NCBI GenBank assembly: GCA_907165135.1
Contig: OU015569.1
Coordinates: 6,572,001-6,636,000 of the forward strand
Source: Oikopleura dioica
Lineage: Eukaryota; Chordata; Appendicularia; Copelata; Oikopleuridae
Length of the DNA stretch: 64,000 nt
Direction of reading: 5' to 3'
Part shown: piece by piece, positions 54,382 through 64,000 of the stretch
Layout: the number at the start of each line of letters is the position of its first letter
Position numbering within the stretch: position 1 is the stretch's first letter
Notes under the pieces: model-generated
Told to the model about the DNA's origin: nothing
What the model saw: only the letters and a program-made list of their open reading frames with translations
Databases searched by the model: none
Made by a program: the position numbers and the translations under genes

Positions 54382-56199
54382 ATGGACATTTTGTTGGAGG
54401 CAGACTCGCGAAATTTGCACCACGTCACGGATAAAATTCTTTATTCCCTGTCGAATAAGGACCTGTACGCGTGTTCAGCTGTTTCTCGCGCATGGAGGGT
54501 GATCTTGAGCGACTCGAAGTAAGAATAAGTTATATAGCTCGTCGATAAAGAATTGAGGGTCTTTGAAAAACGTCTGGAGAACTACTTGGAGACGGATATT
54601 TATGGGAAAGTGATCGCCAAATCTGTCAAGAATAAATCAGCGAAAAAGCACGAACGGACGAATTTAGAATTCCAGAGATGGCGCGTTTCGTCAGGTTCAA
54701 AAACATTATGGACGAATTTTATTCGAAAAGTGGCGCCTACAAAGTCAGAAATCTTCAGATACGGCCGAATACTTTTGAAAATAGAATAACGTCTTTTGCC
54801 GCCGCACCCGAATTTATTGCAACAGGTAGATTCGCTCTCTTCGTCTGAATTCTTTGACTAGTCTTTTTCAGCCACGATCTCCGGCGAAATACATATCTGG
54901 TCGCGTGACTTCTTCAATCATCTCGGGATAATTCCAAATTGTACTCAAGATGAGAAAACTCGTCTGCACGTGTGCGGCCGTCTCCTCGCAGCGACAGACA
55001 AAGAACGGAGTGTCGTGACACTCTTTTCAGTTGAAGCACCTAGTTTCATCAACAGAGATTGCGCTTTCTCTGTCACTGCTCTTCAGACTTTTCCGATTCC
55101 CGCCCGTGTGAATAGGGTTCATGTGAGACTCTCTCAGCCTGACGAAAACCAACCTGGGCGGTTTCTGGTAAGATTTTTCTTTCCTAATTCCACGACGGAA
55201 ATTGAAATTGCTCGAAATGAGCTGTCTGCCATGACAGCGGAAATCATGCAGAAAAGAGCATCCAGTATTCCATATTTAGCTTGCCGCCTCCAACGATGTC
55301 AAGATATCATACTTGTCTCCAGCCACTTCATATTGGGCAAGGAGTGATTCCAGTTTCCCCAAGCATCAAAAGCACCGGAATCAGACAGATTCTGCTGCCG
55401 GTGAAATTGCTACCATCAATGCCGACGAGAGCGTGATGATCCCGAAAGTCAATTTTGCGGTGCTTACGACCAAACATACAGCCATTTTGTGGGAGTCAGG
55501 AAACAGGGAATCATTTTCATTCGATGATAGGCAAAGTTTTTTTCTCGTCTTCGAAGAAAGCCCATTTTTCTATTGCTCAAATCATAAACGATCATTTGCT
55601 TCCCCGATGCTCAGAAACTCTTATTCTTGTTTATGATGTCAAAGGCGCAATAAAGCACAAGTTGTACTCAAACTCAGATAGCCATGCTTGGCGCAACGAG
55701 GAGGATCTTATGAGCATGGACAGCTTCGGTGAACTCTTGCTAGTCGCCGAACGAAGGAAAGTAGCTGTTTGGAGTCTGAACACAGGTGCATTGGTGCAAC
55801 ACATCGATTTGGGGCAGCCAGAAGGTCTGGACCTCACCCAAGTGCAAATCACCGGCAAGTGCGGACGATTTCATGGCGCGTTAGTCGTGATGATGATGGA
55901 GGAGCTGGAAGATGATACCGCAGAGGACCACATTTCAACTGACTACAGAATCTCTTCATACACTTGGAAGTCCGACAAGGATCACAGCAAGTTTGAAATA
56001 GAGAACGGTTCCCTTGACTTGCACCAGGTAGATAATATATATATAAACGAATCATTAGGATTAACATGATATGAAGGTCCCTGAAACTACTAATGACTCC
56101 TTTTCTGCCGACGAAACAGCGATTTACCTTCCGAATTTCCCTGACCCAATAATCACCGTCTATGACTTCATTGCCCCGCTTTTCCAGGCGAAAATCTAA
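54382..56199 (+). CDS. F-box protein with propeller-like C-terminus
   Basis: ATG at 54382 right after an AG acceptor. Residues 12-48 form an F-box-like motif: HHVTDKILYSLSNKDLYACS, VSRAWRVIL. After RVFEKRLENYLETDIYGKVI, propeller-like strands appear: FAAAPEFIATA, TISGEIHIWSRDFF, AVLTTKHTAILWES, LLLVAERRKVAVWSLNTGAL, and the last exon ends TVYDFIAPLFQAKI. This suggests an SCF substrate receptor. Not matched to a named FBXW gene. Two introns join in frame only with GA-AG borders (55342-55372, 31 nt; 55508-55556, 49 nt), and a GT-AG intron of 54 nt is needed before MARFVRF. Stop at 56199. Confidence 0.68.
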
Positions 56200-56849
56200 T
56201 GGCTCAGTTCCTCTACCGGCATACAAAAGCTCGTCTTTCTCATCGAAATCGTTGTAACTTTTAAGAGCCACTTTTTACATGTATCTTTGTATTTAATTTA
56301 GCAAAACCTTTTACTTTGCCATAAAACAACTCTTTGTATTCCGCGAAATATCCAAAAATCATTCTCGATCCTAGACTACCTCAACCGTTATTTTTGCCCT
56401 ATTTTCTTACGACTCACTATATTCTCGTACTCCCTAGAATTAATTTATTCTGTGTGAACTTTTTCCGCTCCTGCTTGCTTCATAAAAAATAAATGGATAA
56501 AATTTGAAAAATTTATCTTGACTCAGCATATCGCCTCATTCCAGTGCTGATGTCAGTAGTACTTTTTCCTTCATCGAAAATTCAGGTTTTAGAAGCGTTT
56601 CTAGTTAGCATTTGTAGCAAAAATAGATTTTAATACGTCGACAGGACAGTCTTCGCTTTCAATGTATTTTTTCTAATGGGGTTTATCTGTTCCTTTGTTG
56701 AATTTTCAATAGAAAAACAGATCTTTGTTCAAGCCATGTTTGCGGGCTTTGGTTGGCTCGACCACTCGATGATTATTCGTATGAATGATTTTACTACCAT
56801 TACCCAGGAGCGTTGTCATTTCCTGGTTTAGCAAAGAATAGAGAAGATA
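56200..56849. other. Intergenic F-box / phosphoesterase genes
   Basis: About 650 nt, AT-rich, with AATAAA-type signals (around 56489). No ORF supported. Confidence 0.45.
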
Positions 56850-58542
56850 ATGCACAGACGAAAGAGACGTGCTCGAATTCTTATTATCATATCAGTCTTA
56901 GTTCTTATTTATGGGGAAACTGGTTGCTTCTTTCAACAATACATAAGATGGCCAAGAAAGGGTTTCTCTGATCTGATGTAGTTTCGTCCCTCACTAGAAT
57001 CTTGGGATTGCATCTTCTTGGCAACTCAAAATTAGGTTCAGCAGCAGTGCAGCATCTGTTCTTCTTGTTGCCGATCCACAAATTCAAGGATTCCGGGATG
57101 AACCAGCGGGAATTCTAGGCGTGATAACCAGATGGGACTCCGACCAGTATTTGTCAAGGGGTTTTTATTGGGCTTCACGGGCGGTAAAACCGAATCTAAC
57201 GATTTTCCTTGGTGATTTGATAGACGAGGGGTATTCTGCATCAGGAAAGAGATTCTGATAATTATTAATGATAGGTAATCGTTGATAGCTTTACATTAAT
57301 AGGGAGTAAACTAAAAGAATCGCAAATACTCAGACTCCGAATATGAACTCTATGTAAATCGGTTCAAGAAAATTTTTCCAGTCTCCGATGAAAAGGTTAT
57401 CTATCTTCCTGGTGACAACGACATAGGAGGCGAAGGTGGTGAACGAGTCACCAAGTGAGAATAGTTTCAAGTTAGCTATCAAGTAAAGCTATCTTAGTCG
57501 CCATCTTGAGCGATTCCACAGAAGTTTCTCAACAGACTTTGCGGTTTTAGCAGGGCGTCGTTTCCAGGCATCCCACGAGATCGAAAGAGAAGAGCCAAGA
57601 ATACTGGAAAAGTCAGATGTTTTGCTACGACATTTTCCAATGGGTTCGCCAATACCATCCGTGGGTAAGCTCATCCTGTCAGCGCACAACCACGTCGGTG
57701 AGATCTGGCCTCGGAATTCTGACCTGTCTAAAAACCTGAAACAGGTCCTGTTTTTTGGACCCTGTCCTGTTTCCTGTCTTGCATTTCGAGACCAAAATAA
57801 ACCTGTAAACAGGCCTGTTAACAGGAAATACAGGAAAAACAGGAAAAAACGCCTGTATACAGGAACAGCCCTGTAAAAGTGAAACAGGCCTGTCAAAAAA
57901 TTGCAGGAAAACAGGCGAAAAATGGGGAATATCAGGTATTTTTCGTAAAAATTTTCTTGGAGTTCCCTTCAAATATGTTATAAAGAATCTTTTATAGTTG
58001 AAACTGTCTACAGACATGATTATAACGAGAAAAAAATTCTTAATTTTGATTCTTCAAGAAAAAATTAAAACCCTGAAATTTGAGTTTACAGGCCTGCAAA
58101 GCCTGTGAAACCTGTAAAACAGGACCTGTTCCTGTGTTTTTATCCTGTCCTGTTTCCTGTTTTGCAAATGGGCCAAAAAATAAAATCCCTGTTCCTGTCC
58201 CTGTTACTGTTTACAGGATTCCGAGGCCAGGGTGAGATGAGGCAGCATCACCGGAGTAAAATGACTAGAAGCGTTCTTCGTCATCTAAAAGGAAAATTCG
58301 GAGCGGAAAATATTGAAATTCTTATGCCCACGTGTTCCTACAGGATGGGAGTCTATAAAATGGCATATGGGTATCTAACATTTATTAAATTATTGTCTTT
58401 ATCATGCAATTTCAGTGCTCTTATTCTTGGAGAAAACGACGAATTCGAGTTCATCCCCTTACACATTCCAGGCCGCTTTCCTTTCCTCATAATTTACATT
58501 TTGCTTTGTTTTCTATGGCTTCTATATTTCTGTATTGAATAA
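56850..58542 (+). CDS. MPPE1: MPPE1/PGAP5 (Cdc1/Ted1)-type metallophosphoesterase
   Basis: Start at 56850 (MHRRKRRARILIIISVLVLI), an N-terminal membrane anchor. VLLVADPQIQGF (first metal site), TIFLGDLIDEG (GD...DEG), VIYLPGDNDIGGEG (GNH equivalent), LLRHFPM and LILSAHNHV (HxH) are the calcineurin-like motifs in order. The C-terminus FPFLIIYILLCFLWLLYFC is a second membrane helix. PGAP5 is a Mn-dependent ER-exit-site enzyme that remodels the GPI-anchor glycan. The exon coding SAHNHV is interrupted by a 526-bp mobile element (57705-58230); without splicing, translation stops inside it near 57876. After removal the frame continues GEMRQHHR. Confidence 0.85.
57705..58230 (+). mobile_element. 526-bp TIR element acting as an intron (copy B)
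   Basis: Begins CTGGCCTCGGAAT at 57705 and ends ATTCCGAGGCCAG at 58230, identical to the ends of copy A. A perfect 8-bp duplication GGTGAGAT lies at 57697-57704 and 58231-58238. Removing the element plus one duplication restores CAC GTC GGT GAG ATG, in frame. The interior has two directly repeated blocks rich in CCTGT/ACAGG, the second closely matching copy A; a short stretch about 57960-58060 between them is unrelated. No transposase ORF, so it is non-autonomous. Eight-bp duplications suggest a hAT-like transposase, but the terminal sequence is not the usual hAT start. Confidence 0.88.
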
Positions 58543-58679
58543 AAAGCAAAGATTTTGAAAATTGAAATATTCTATATTTTGATAATTGAAGTAGATGCAT
58601 TATCCAAGACTTAGCACAGAAATTTTTTTTATGAATACTTGTTCAACAGAGTTTCTCTTGTTCGGTTTTGCCCTTGATG

Positions 58680-60322
58680 TTAGTGGACAGCAATTTCGTT
58701 CGGCCCCCGCAAAGTTTCTTCTGACTTTGAGATTTTCCTTGTATTTAGCAGCGTTCTAAATTTCGTAAAGAGTAATATTCATTGCTACGATTTACCTAAA
58801 AGCATTCATTCTATCATTTGCATATTCTACGTATCCGAACTTGATATCAGACACTTTCGCTTGGATTTCCGACCAAAGTGACCAGTAAACATGTCCAATC
58901 ATCGCAAACTCCATTACTTCCTTCAAAATCAGCTTTTAAAAATTGGTGATATGAGAATGTTCACCTCCTGAATTTTGTTAATGTTTTCTTCTGATAGATC
59001 GCCCTGCTGCTGAAGATACGCTTGAATGAAACGCCTCTGCTGGTCGTTGCTGGGAAAATCATTCTGGTTGAAGAAGTAGTGAGGCCATTCTTCATTACTG
59101 TAGTTCATCATCCACTCGTTGAAATGATTGGCAAAGTCGAAGCCTGAAAGACAAATGTTTACTCAGCAGTCTTGGCAGTTATGGCACCATAAAAGTGCAG
59201 CGATGAAAGTTATTGACCTCGCTGAACTCACCTCTGAACCCGTAGGCCGAGTACTCGAAGTCGATCAGACGCAGGGACTCAGTCATCGACGAACCCTTGT
59301 TGATCTTCTCCTGGTCGATCAGAATATTTCCCTCGTGACAATCGTTATGACTTAATCACGGGTAAGCTTCATTTAATCGACCTAGTTAAATGCTTACCAA
59401 AAAACAATCGGCGATTTTGTATTTTGGATAAGCTGGCAACAGAATTTAAACGGGTCTTTGTATGGTTTCATATTGACGCCTAGCTGCTCGCATCGGTTGT
59501 AATATCCTTGAAATTGTTCTAAAAGGATAGGATCCTTAGACATAGGCACTTCAAGGCGATGGTAGTCCGCCAGACGCGTCGCCACAGTCGTGGAAATCTC
59601 AGGCACTTGTAATTCCGCCGTTCTCAAATTCCGCCCCTTCGAAGCAAATGAAAGGCAAGTCGAATATATTTGCACTTACGGGAATGTACTCCTCAAGTCT
59701 TCCTTCTGAAAAGGCACCATAGAGCTTGGGTCCAAGTCCCTTCTGTCCAAGAATAGCGAATACAACAGATTCGGTTATTTGCGCGTTCACATCCTACGAA
59801 CACCCGTTGTAGATACAAAATAAGTCACATAAGTTGTCATACAAACTTTCAGCTCGATCACAGACGAGATAACAATGATTTACGCGAAGCAACTTACGTT
59901 CAAATTACGAGACGCCTAAAATAATCACGTCACTGAATATAACATAACATGCAATACGTCTATTAGACATGGTCAACACTCTAACATGCTTTTTCACGAG
60001 TGGACAGACTTTGCTTCCACAGAAAAATGCGTCTGTGCACACGTGTTCTCTAGTAAATAGTCAATAGTCTAGGTATACCTGCATGATCAAGCCGTAAATT
60101 CGAAGGACGACTTTTTTCGTTAATCCCTCTTGATTTGTAGTGCTGCAAATATAGAGTTTGTTTGTGAGTCCCCCGTTTAATTCTTCGACTGAGTGAATAT
60201 GTTCAATTCAGTGAATCTCAATTTAACATACGCTTGAAGTTATTGCGCTCTTTCCATTCGCCACAAAGGAATTTGGAGCATAGTTGGAAGGCTTTTTCTG
60301 ATAATTCTGTCTCTTTGTCCAT
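58680..60322 (-). CDS. CHKA: Choline/ethanolamine kinase
   Basis: Called from the ATG at 60322 ([20 protein letters not shown]; human RRRAYLWCKEFLPG). Later exons give [10 protein letters not shown] (human LLRLYGAILQ), [20 protein letters not shown] and EGRLEEYIP (human MFAILAERSLGPKLYGIFP / QGRLEQFIP). [27 protein letters not shown] and EWPHYFF cover the Brenner-type and kinase motifs. It phosphorylates choline or ethanolamine, the first step of the Kennedy pathway, which fits the nearby LPCAT and SGMS functionally. The ORF 60365-60592 (MLRNLLRFSGKPKV) may be an upstream exon giving a longer N-terminus, but that join is uncertain. CHKA, CHKB and ETNK are not separated. Confidence 0.88.
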
Positions 60323-61370
60323 CTTGGATAATGCCAGTGCAAGGCGTCTTATCGGAGCTCTTACCTAAATGATTTTTTGTTGAATCGATCTAGAGATTAG
60401 ATAGAAAAAATATTGAGATGAATTTATTCTTTCTGATTCACGAAACGGCCAATTCATTTTATGAACACTTTCTTCGATCATTTCCGCCTTGTGTCTCTCG
60501 AAATTCACTTCGATTTCACTAGTGTTCTTAGTATTCAAAAGTAAATTGCTTACTTTCGGTTTACCACTGAATCGCAGTAAATTCCTCAACATAATTTGGG
60601 GTTCATATTGTGGCGCGCCATTTTTCCTCTGTTAATATTTGTAAAAAGCTGTTTGTTTTTACTTACTATTTGTATTGTGCAATAAGAAATTCAATTGATC
60701 TTCTAACTCTTTGACAGTGGCAGGAATATATTTCAAGTTTATTCCTCGTTTCTCTTTCTTTTGAACTGGAGGCGTCGACCAAGCGATCGATTATCCTCAG
60801 AAAAACCTTTTTTGGCTCTTTTTCTTTTTTTTTCAAGTCACGTGTTCCTTAAAACTAGTGCCGGTTTCAACTGGTTTCCTTATACTTTTGATCTTTTTTA
60901 CGAGAGCGGCAGGGAAATTTCGGGAGAAAATTTGCCTGGCTATTGCGACATCGGTTCGCTTTTGCGCCAAAATTATCTACTTCTTGGATAACATAACCTT
61001 TGAACTTCTAAGAAGCCTGGGAGTTTTTTACAAGTTTCAACAAAGAAAAAATCTACAAGACCAAACCACGTGAGCGGAATTGTGAACGCCCAGCCCTGCA
61101 ATAAAATCTCGGATGAATGAACTCTCAATTCATAAAGAAAAGAATTCGCTGCATGTACTACTAATTTGTGGATTCAATGTTTTCATAGTGTATTTTTAAC
61201 TCTGGCGGTGTCAGTGATAGTTTTTATGGCGGATGATTGTTGCTACCAGTCGTGAGAGTTGTTTTGAGTGCTTTCGTTGTTGTCGTTTTGTGAGTCTTAA
61301 AATTTGTCGATCATAAATTAATACGCATATAATATTTTTTAGAAATATAAAGGTATAATAAAAATACGTT
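60323..61370. other. Upstream of choline kinase, possible 5' exons
   Basis: A minus-strand ORF 60365-60592 and, above it, KYIPATVKELEDQLNFLLHN (about 60670-60740) look like protein. They could be 5' exons of the kinase or a separate small gene, joined by GA-AG or GT-AG introns; no model fits fully. From 60760 to 61370 I see no gene. Confidence 0.35.
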
Positions 61371-62640
61371 TTAATTACTACTTCCTGAGTTCCATCCACT
61401 TTCATTCTTCTTATCATCGTTCTGTTTGACTATCTTTTCTCCAGCTTTTGGGGTCTTAGATGCTTTTTTCGCTTCCTTCACTGTTTTCTCGTGCTCAATC
61501 TTCTCGATTTCCTCCTTACGACTGTTCTTGGGCGCTTTCTCCAAATCCGTGTTCTTGCTGTATATTTTAGCTGTTTTCTGAATAATTCTATAAAAGAAAA
61601 ATCTGAGCTTTAACGACTTACAAAAAGCATGTACATAAACGCCGAGAGAATCATAAGCGAACTAATGGCTGTTACCCCGTGGATATACGCGTTGAACCTT
61701 AAATAATCGGACTTTAATTCTTGATTGAAAATATGTTAATATTACCGTATGTAGTCGAGTTTGCAGTTCACTTCGATTTCTTCGGGCGCGGGGTGCTTGC
61801 CGTATTCCACTTCTTCTTGGTAAGGGTTTACTTTGGCTACCAGACCGTCTCCTGCTTCAACCCAGAGAACAATGATATAGACAAATTTCCAGGTGTTTCC
61901 AGTGGCAACAAGTATCGCGCAAAAAGTCGCAGATGTAAACTTGATGCTCTTGAAGGTCTCAAAATTCGGCTTCGGGTTGGAGTGAAGAACTGAAAAGTTT
62001 TCCTGGAAAAAGAGATTCTTAGGTCTCACTTACATGCCACGCACCAAAAACATCCAACAATAGACAAGCATACGAAGAAGTAATTACTGTGGTTATATTC
62101 TTCGCAGCGCCTGACGAAAAGTCGTTCGAATGAAACAACCATCTTTTGGCAGCGGCTGTCCAATCCTTCCGCCTATTTTTTCAGATTAATAGGGTAAAAC
62201 TTATTGGTACGTTACATTGTCAAGATGTTCTTGTTCACTTGTTAGACGTTGTTGGTCGTGTTTGAATGCGATTCTTGCCTCTTCTTCTTCGTCTGGAGCA
62301 TATTTTTTGCTCATTTTGGTTTCAAGAAGACGCTCAAACTGCAGAATCCTCTCCCCTTGCTCACGAATCGATTTTTGAAATGCTGATCATATTTTATGAA
62401 ATCGCGTGCATAAAAAATAAACCTGGTCCTTGGACGTGTTCGCAGAGTTGCTTCATGTTGCCCCATGACGCTCGTGCCCAGACGATAGGATACTATGCAA
62501 TCATTGATATTCGTATCAATTTAGATTGAATGATTGTTACTTACTTGATTGAGAAACAGATCCGTCGCATTCCCGGTGAGACAGATCAAGGCAAACCAAA
62601 CGATGTGTTCAAACTTTTTGAGCTTCTTGGTGATCTTCAT
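61371..62640 (-). CDS. Uncharacterised multi-span membrane protein
   Basis: Start at 62640 (MKITKKLKKFEHIVWFALIC). Hydrophobic segments: HIVWFALICLTGNATDLFLN; a second after a charged loop with KMSKKYAPDEEEEARIAF (YACLLLDVFGAWHV); FTSATFCAILVATGNTWKFV into YIIVLWVE; and VTAISSLMILSAFMYMLF. The C-terminus is a long charged Lys/Glu tail (EIEKIEHEKTVKEAKKASKT) ending GWNSGSSN at 61371. Five or six exons with 45-70 nt introns. I considered TRIC (TMEM38) because of size and tail but found none of its motifs. Function unknown. Confidence 0.6.
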
Positions 62641-64000
62641 CTAAATACAGAATATTCCAGTCTGAAAAACTCGTTTGGAAGATTATCTTTTCTTTAGTGA
62701 AAAAGGTGTAACAGTCATAAAACTATCTCTAGTATAAGTCTCTGTCTTGCTACTAGGGTAAATTTCTGGGAAAAATCTGGAAAATTCGCAGCGCGGGGCC
62801 CCAAAAAGGGAACACCGCGCGGAAAAGGGAAAAAGTCACTGCTGGCACCTGGGAGTCATCTCTCATTGCGGCCAAATTTTCAACCCATCGAATCAGCGGC
62901 GGAAAACTGACGACGCCATCGGATGATATCCATTAGGAGAAGAGGAAACCATTCATTAGATGGAATTTTCGATAGTGACAAAATCGAAATCGCGACAGCG
63001 AGCAATTGATACTAGCGGAAATCATGACTTGAATAAGATGCAATCATAAAGCTATTATCATAAGTTCCTGAATCGGCGACGATTGCGATCTATTCAGGCG
63101 TTGAAAGCTCCGACTTCTCAATCGGAAACGTCGTTCGTGACCAGAAACTCATTTGGAATCGCTGCAGACATTTATCCTTTGTCTCCATATTATGTGGACC
63201 ATATATGGAATTTGTGAAATTTCAAGTCAATTGAAATCTGCCTCCTTGATTGAAAGGCAACCCGACGGAAAACGCGGCCCTTCTAGGATAAAATTACTTA
63301 AACGGAAAGCATAGAACCCAGTGCTCCAAGATAAATCTCATTTTAAAAACGTAAAGAATAAATTATAACAATCTTCCTAATCGGACTTTTGGAAACGATT
63401 TCCAGCAACTATTGGTTCCGTTCAAAAACCCATGCTTACTGGATTGAAGCCTATTTTTCAAAAATTTGGGCCCGTAAAAAATATAGCTTTTAGATAGTCT
63501 GAGTCAATAATGAAATGGTTTTGCAAATTTCATCACTACCGATAGACATGCGAGCTGCTCGATTTATAGATCCTCAGAGCAATTCTCACGGCTACTCGCA
63601 AAAGAGACGCTAAAGAATCCAGTCGAGAGTTCGGGAAAATGGAGAGACCACAGAATCGACAAAGCGAAAGTTCAAATGAAGCTGCAAACTCACCATCGAA
63701 TCGGTTAGAATTATGTGTAATCGCTAATAAGTAGTCAAATTGATGCACTAAAATTACCAATAAAAAGAATGATCGTCTGATAATCAGACTCTGATTACTC
63801 TTCAATCGACGGCCTTTCCGAAATTTATCTATCATAAGCGTAAACTTGTTTTCATGGCGAGTTAAAATATATAGAAACATTATTTTAATTCCAACAGACT
63901 GTATTTTAGACCAGACAACGATCAGCTTTACTGGGCGAAGATTTTCGGCGGAGCTGCGCCTAGGCAAAGTTCAAACATTCTCGTTCATATTCTCAGCTAT
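62641..64000. other. Right-end region without a supported gene
   Basis: About 1.36 kb. The longest ORF (63536-63967, minus, 143 codons) is hydrophobic and Arg-rich in an unspecific way and cannot be assigned. GC-rich words such as GCGCGGGGCCCC near 62792 stand out from the AT-rich surroundings but no function is seen. Confidence 0.4.

Noticed and set aside
58680-60322. Reading the kinase as ethanolamine-specific
   Set aside because: The visible motifs do not separate choline from ethanolamine kinases, so the name is kept general.
63536-63967. 143-codon minus-strand ORF at the right edge
   Set aside because: Long for chance, but the composition is unspecific and no motif, neighbour or exon structure supports it.
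1-64000. CRISPR arrays, bacterial operons, integrated virus or retrotransposon coding regions
   Set aside because: No regularly spaced repeats, no reverse transcriptase, integrase or capsid motifs were seen; all genes are intron-containing animal genes.

Overview
The window is nuclear DNA of a very compact animal genome, most likely the larvacean tunicate Oikopleura dioica or a close relative. The evidence is as follows. Most introns are only about 30-80 nt. Genes are tens to hundreds of bases apart. Several same-strand gene pairs are separated by only 35-70 nt with an AG acceptor just before the downstream ATG, as in trans-spliced operons. Many introns fit the reading frame only with GA-AG or GC-AG borders, a known larvacean trait. 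The gene set is typically metazoan (TRIP11, vigilin, MED29, SGMS, GTPBP2, DNALI1, AVEN, ACTMAP). All calls come from reading the translation by eye; nothing was searched.

Layout. 1-1.5 kb: 3' part of a CUB/transmembrane gene (+). 1.7-11.3 kb: a minus-strand block of SET, DNALI1, GTPBP2, NOP14 and an RG-rich orphan. 12.3-14.4 kb: a sphingomyelin synthase (+). 14.4-18.1 kb: a small ORF, a tandem pair of unknown Cys-containing genes (copy 1 intronless, copy 2 with three extra introns) and a tRNA-Arg(UCG). 18.4-21 kb: L-xylulose reductase and a multi-span membrane protein. 21.5-24.5 kb: phosphoglycerate mutase, a tiny CX6C protein and MRPL12. 25.7-39.3 kb: minus-strand vigilin, MED29 and TRIP11/GMAP-210, with a zinc-finger ORF nested antisense in a MED29 intron. 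40-58.5 kb: a plus-strand block of AVEN, a propeller/RGG protein, BMT2/SAMTOR, POP4, ACTMAP, a small coiled-coil ORF, C1orf131, a membrane protein, a disordered nuclear protein, SDHAF1, LPCAT, an F-box/propeller protein and a PGAP5-like phosphoesterase. 58.7-62.6 kb: minus-strand choline/ethanolamine kinase and a multi-TM protein. The last 1.4 kb has no supported gene.

Genes with related jobs: NOP14 and C1orf131 (small-subunit ribosome biogenesis), POP4 (RNase P/MRP), MRPL12 and SDHAF1 (mitochondria), SGMS, LPCAT and choline kinase (phosphocholine lipids), and TRIP11 (Golgi). BMT2-POP4 and C1orf131-membrane protein-disordered protein-SDHAF1 look like operons.

The most interesting result is direct evidence for intron birth from mobile elements. 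A 526-bp element with perfect 13-bp terminal inverted repeats and a perfect 8-bp target duplication sits inside the phosphoesterase coding sequence and must be spliced out. A shorter relative with its own perfect 8-bp duplication lies in an LPCAT intron. An unrelated palindromic element with an 8-bp (7/8) duplication forms an intron in one tandem paralogue that the other lacks. Two apparent single-base frame breaks (NOP14, vigilin) are probably assembly errors.
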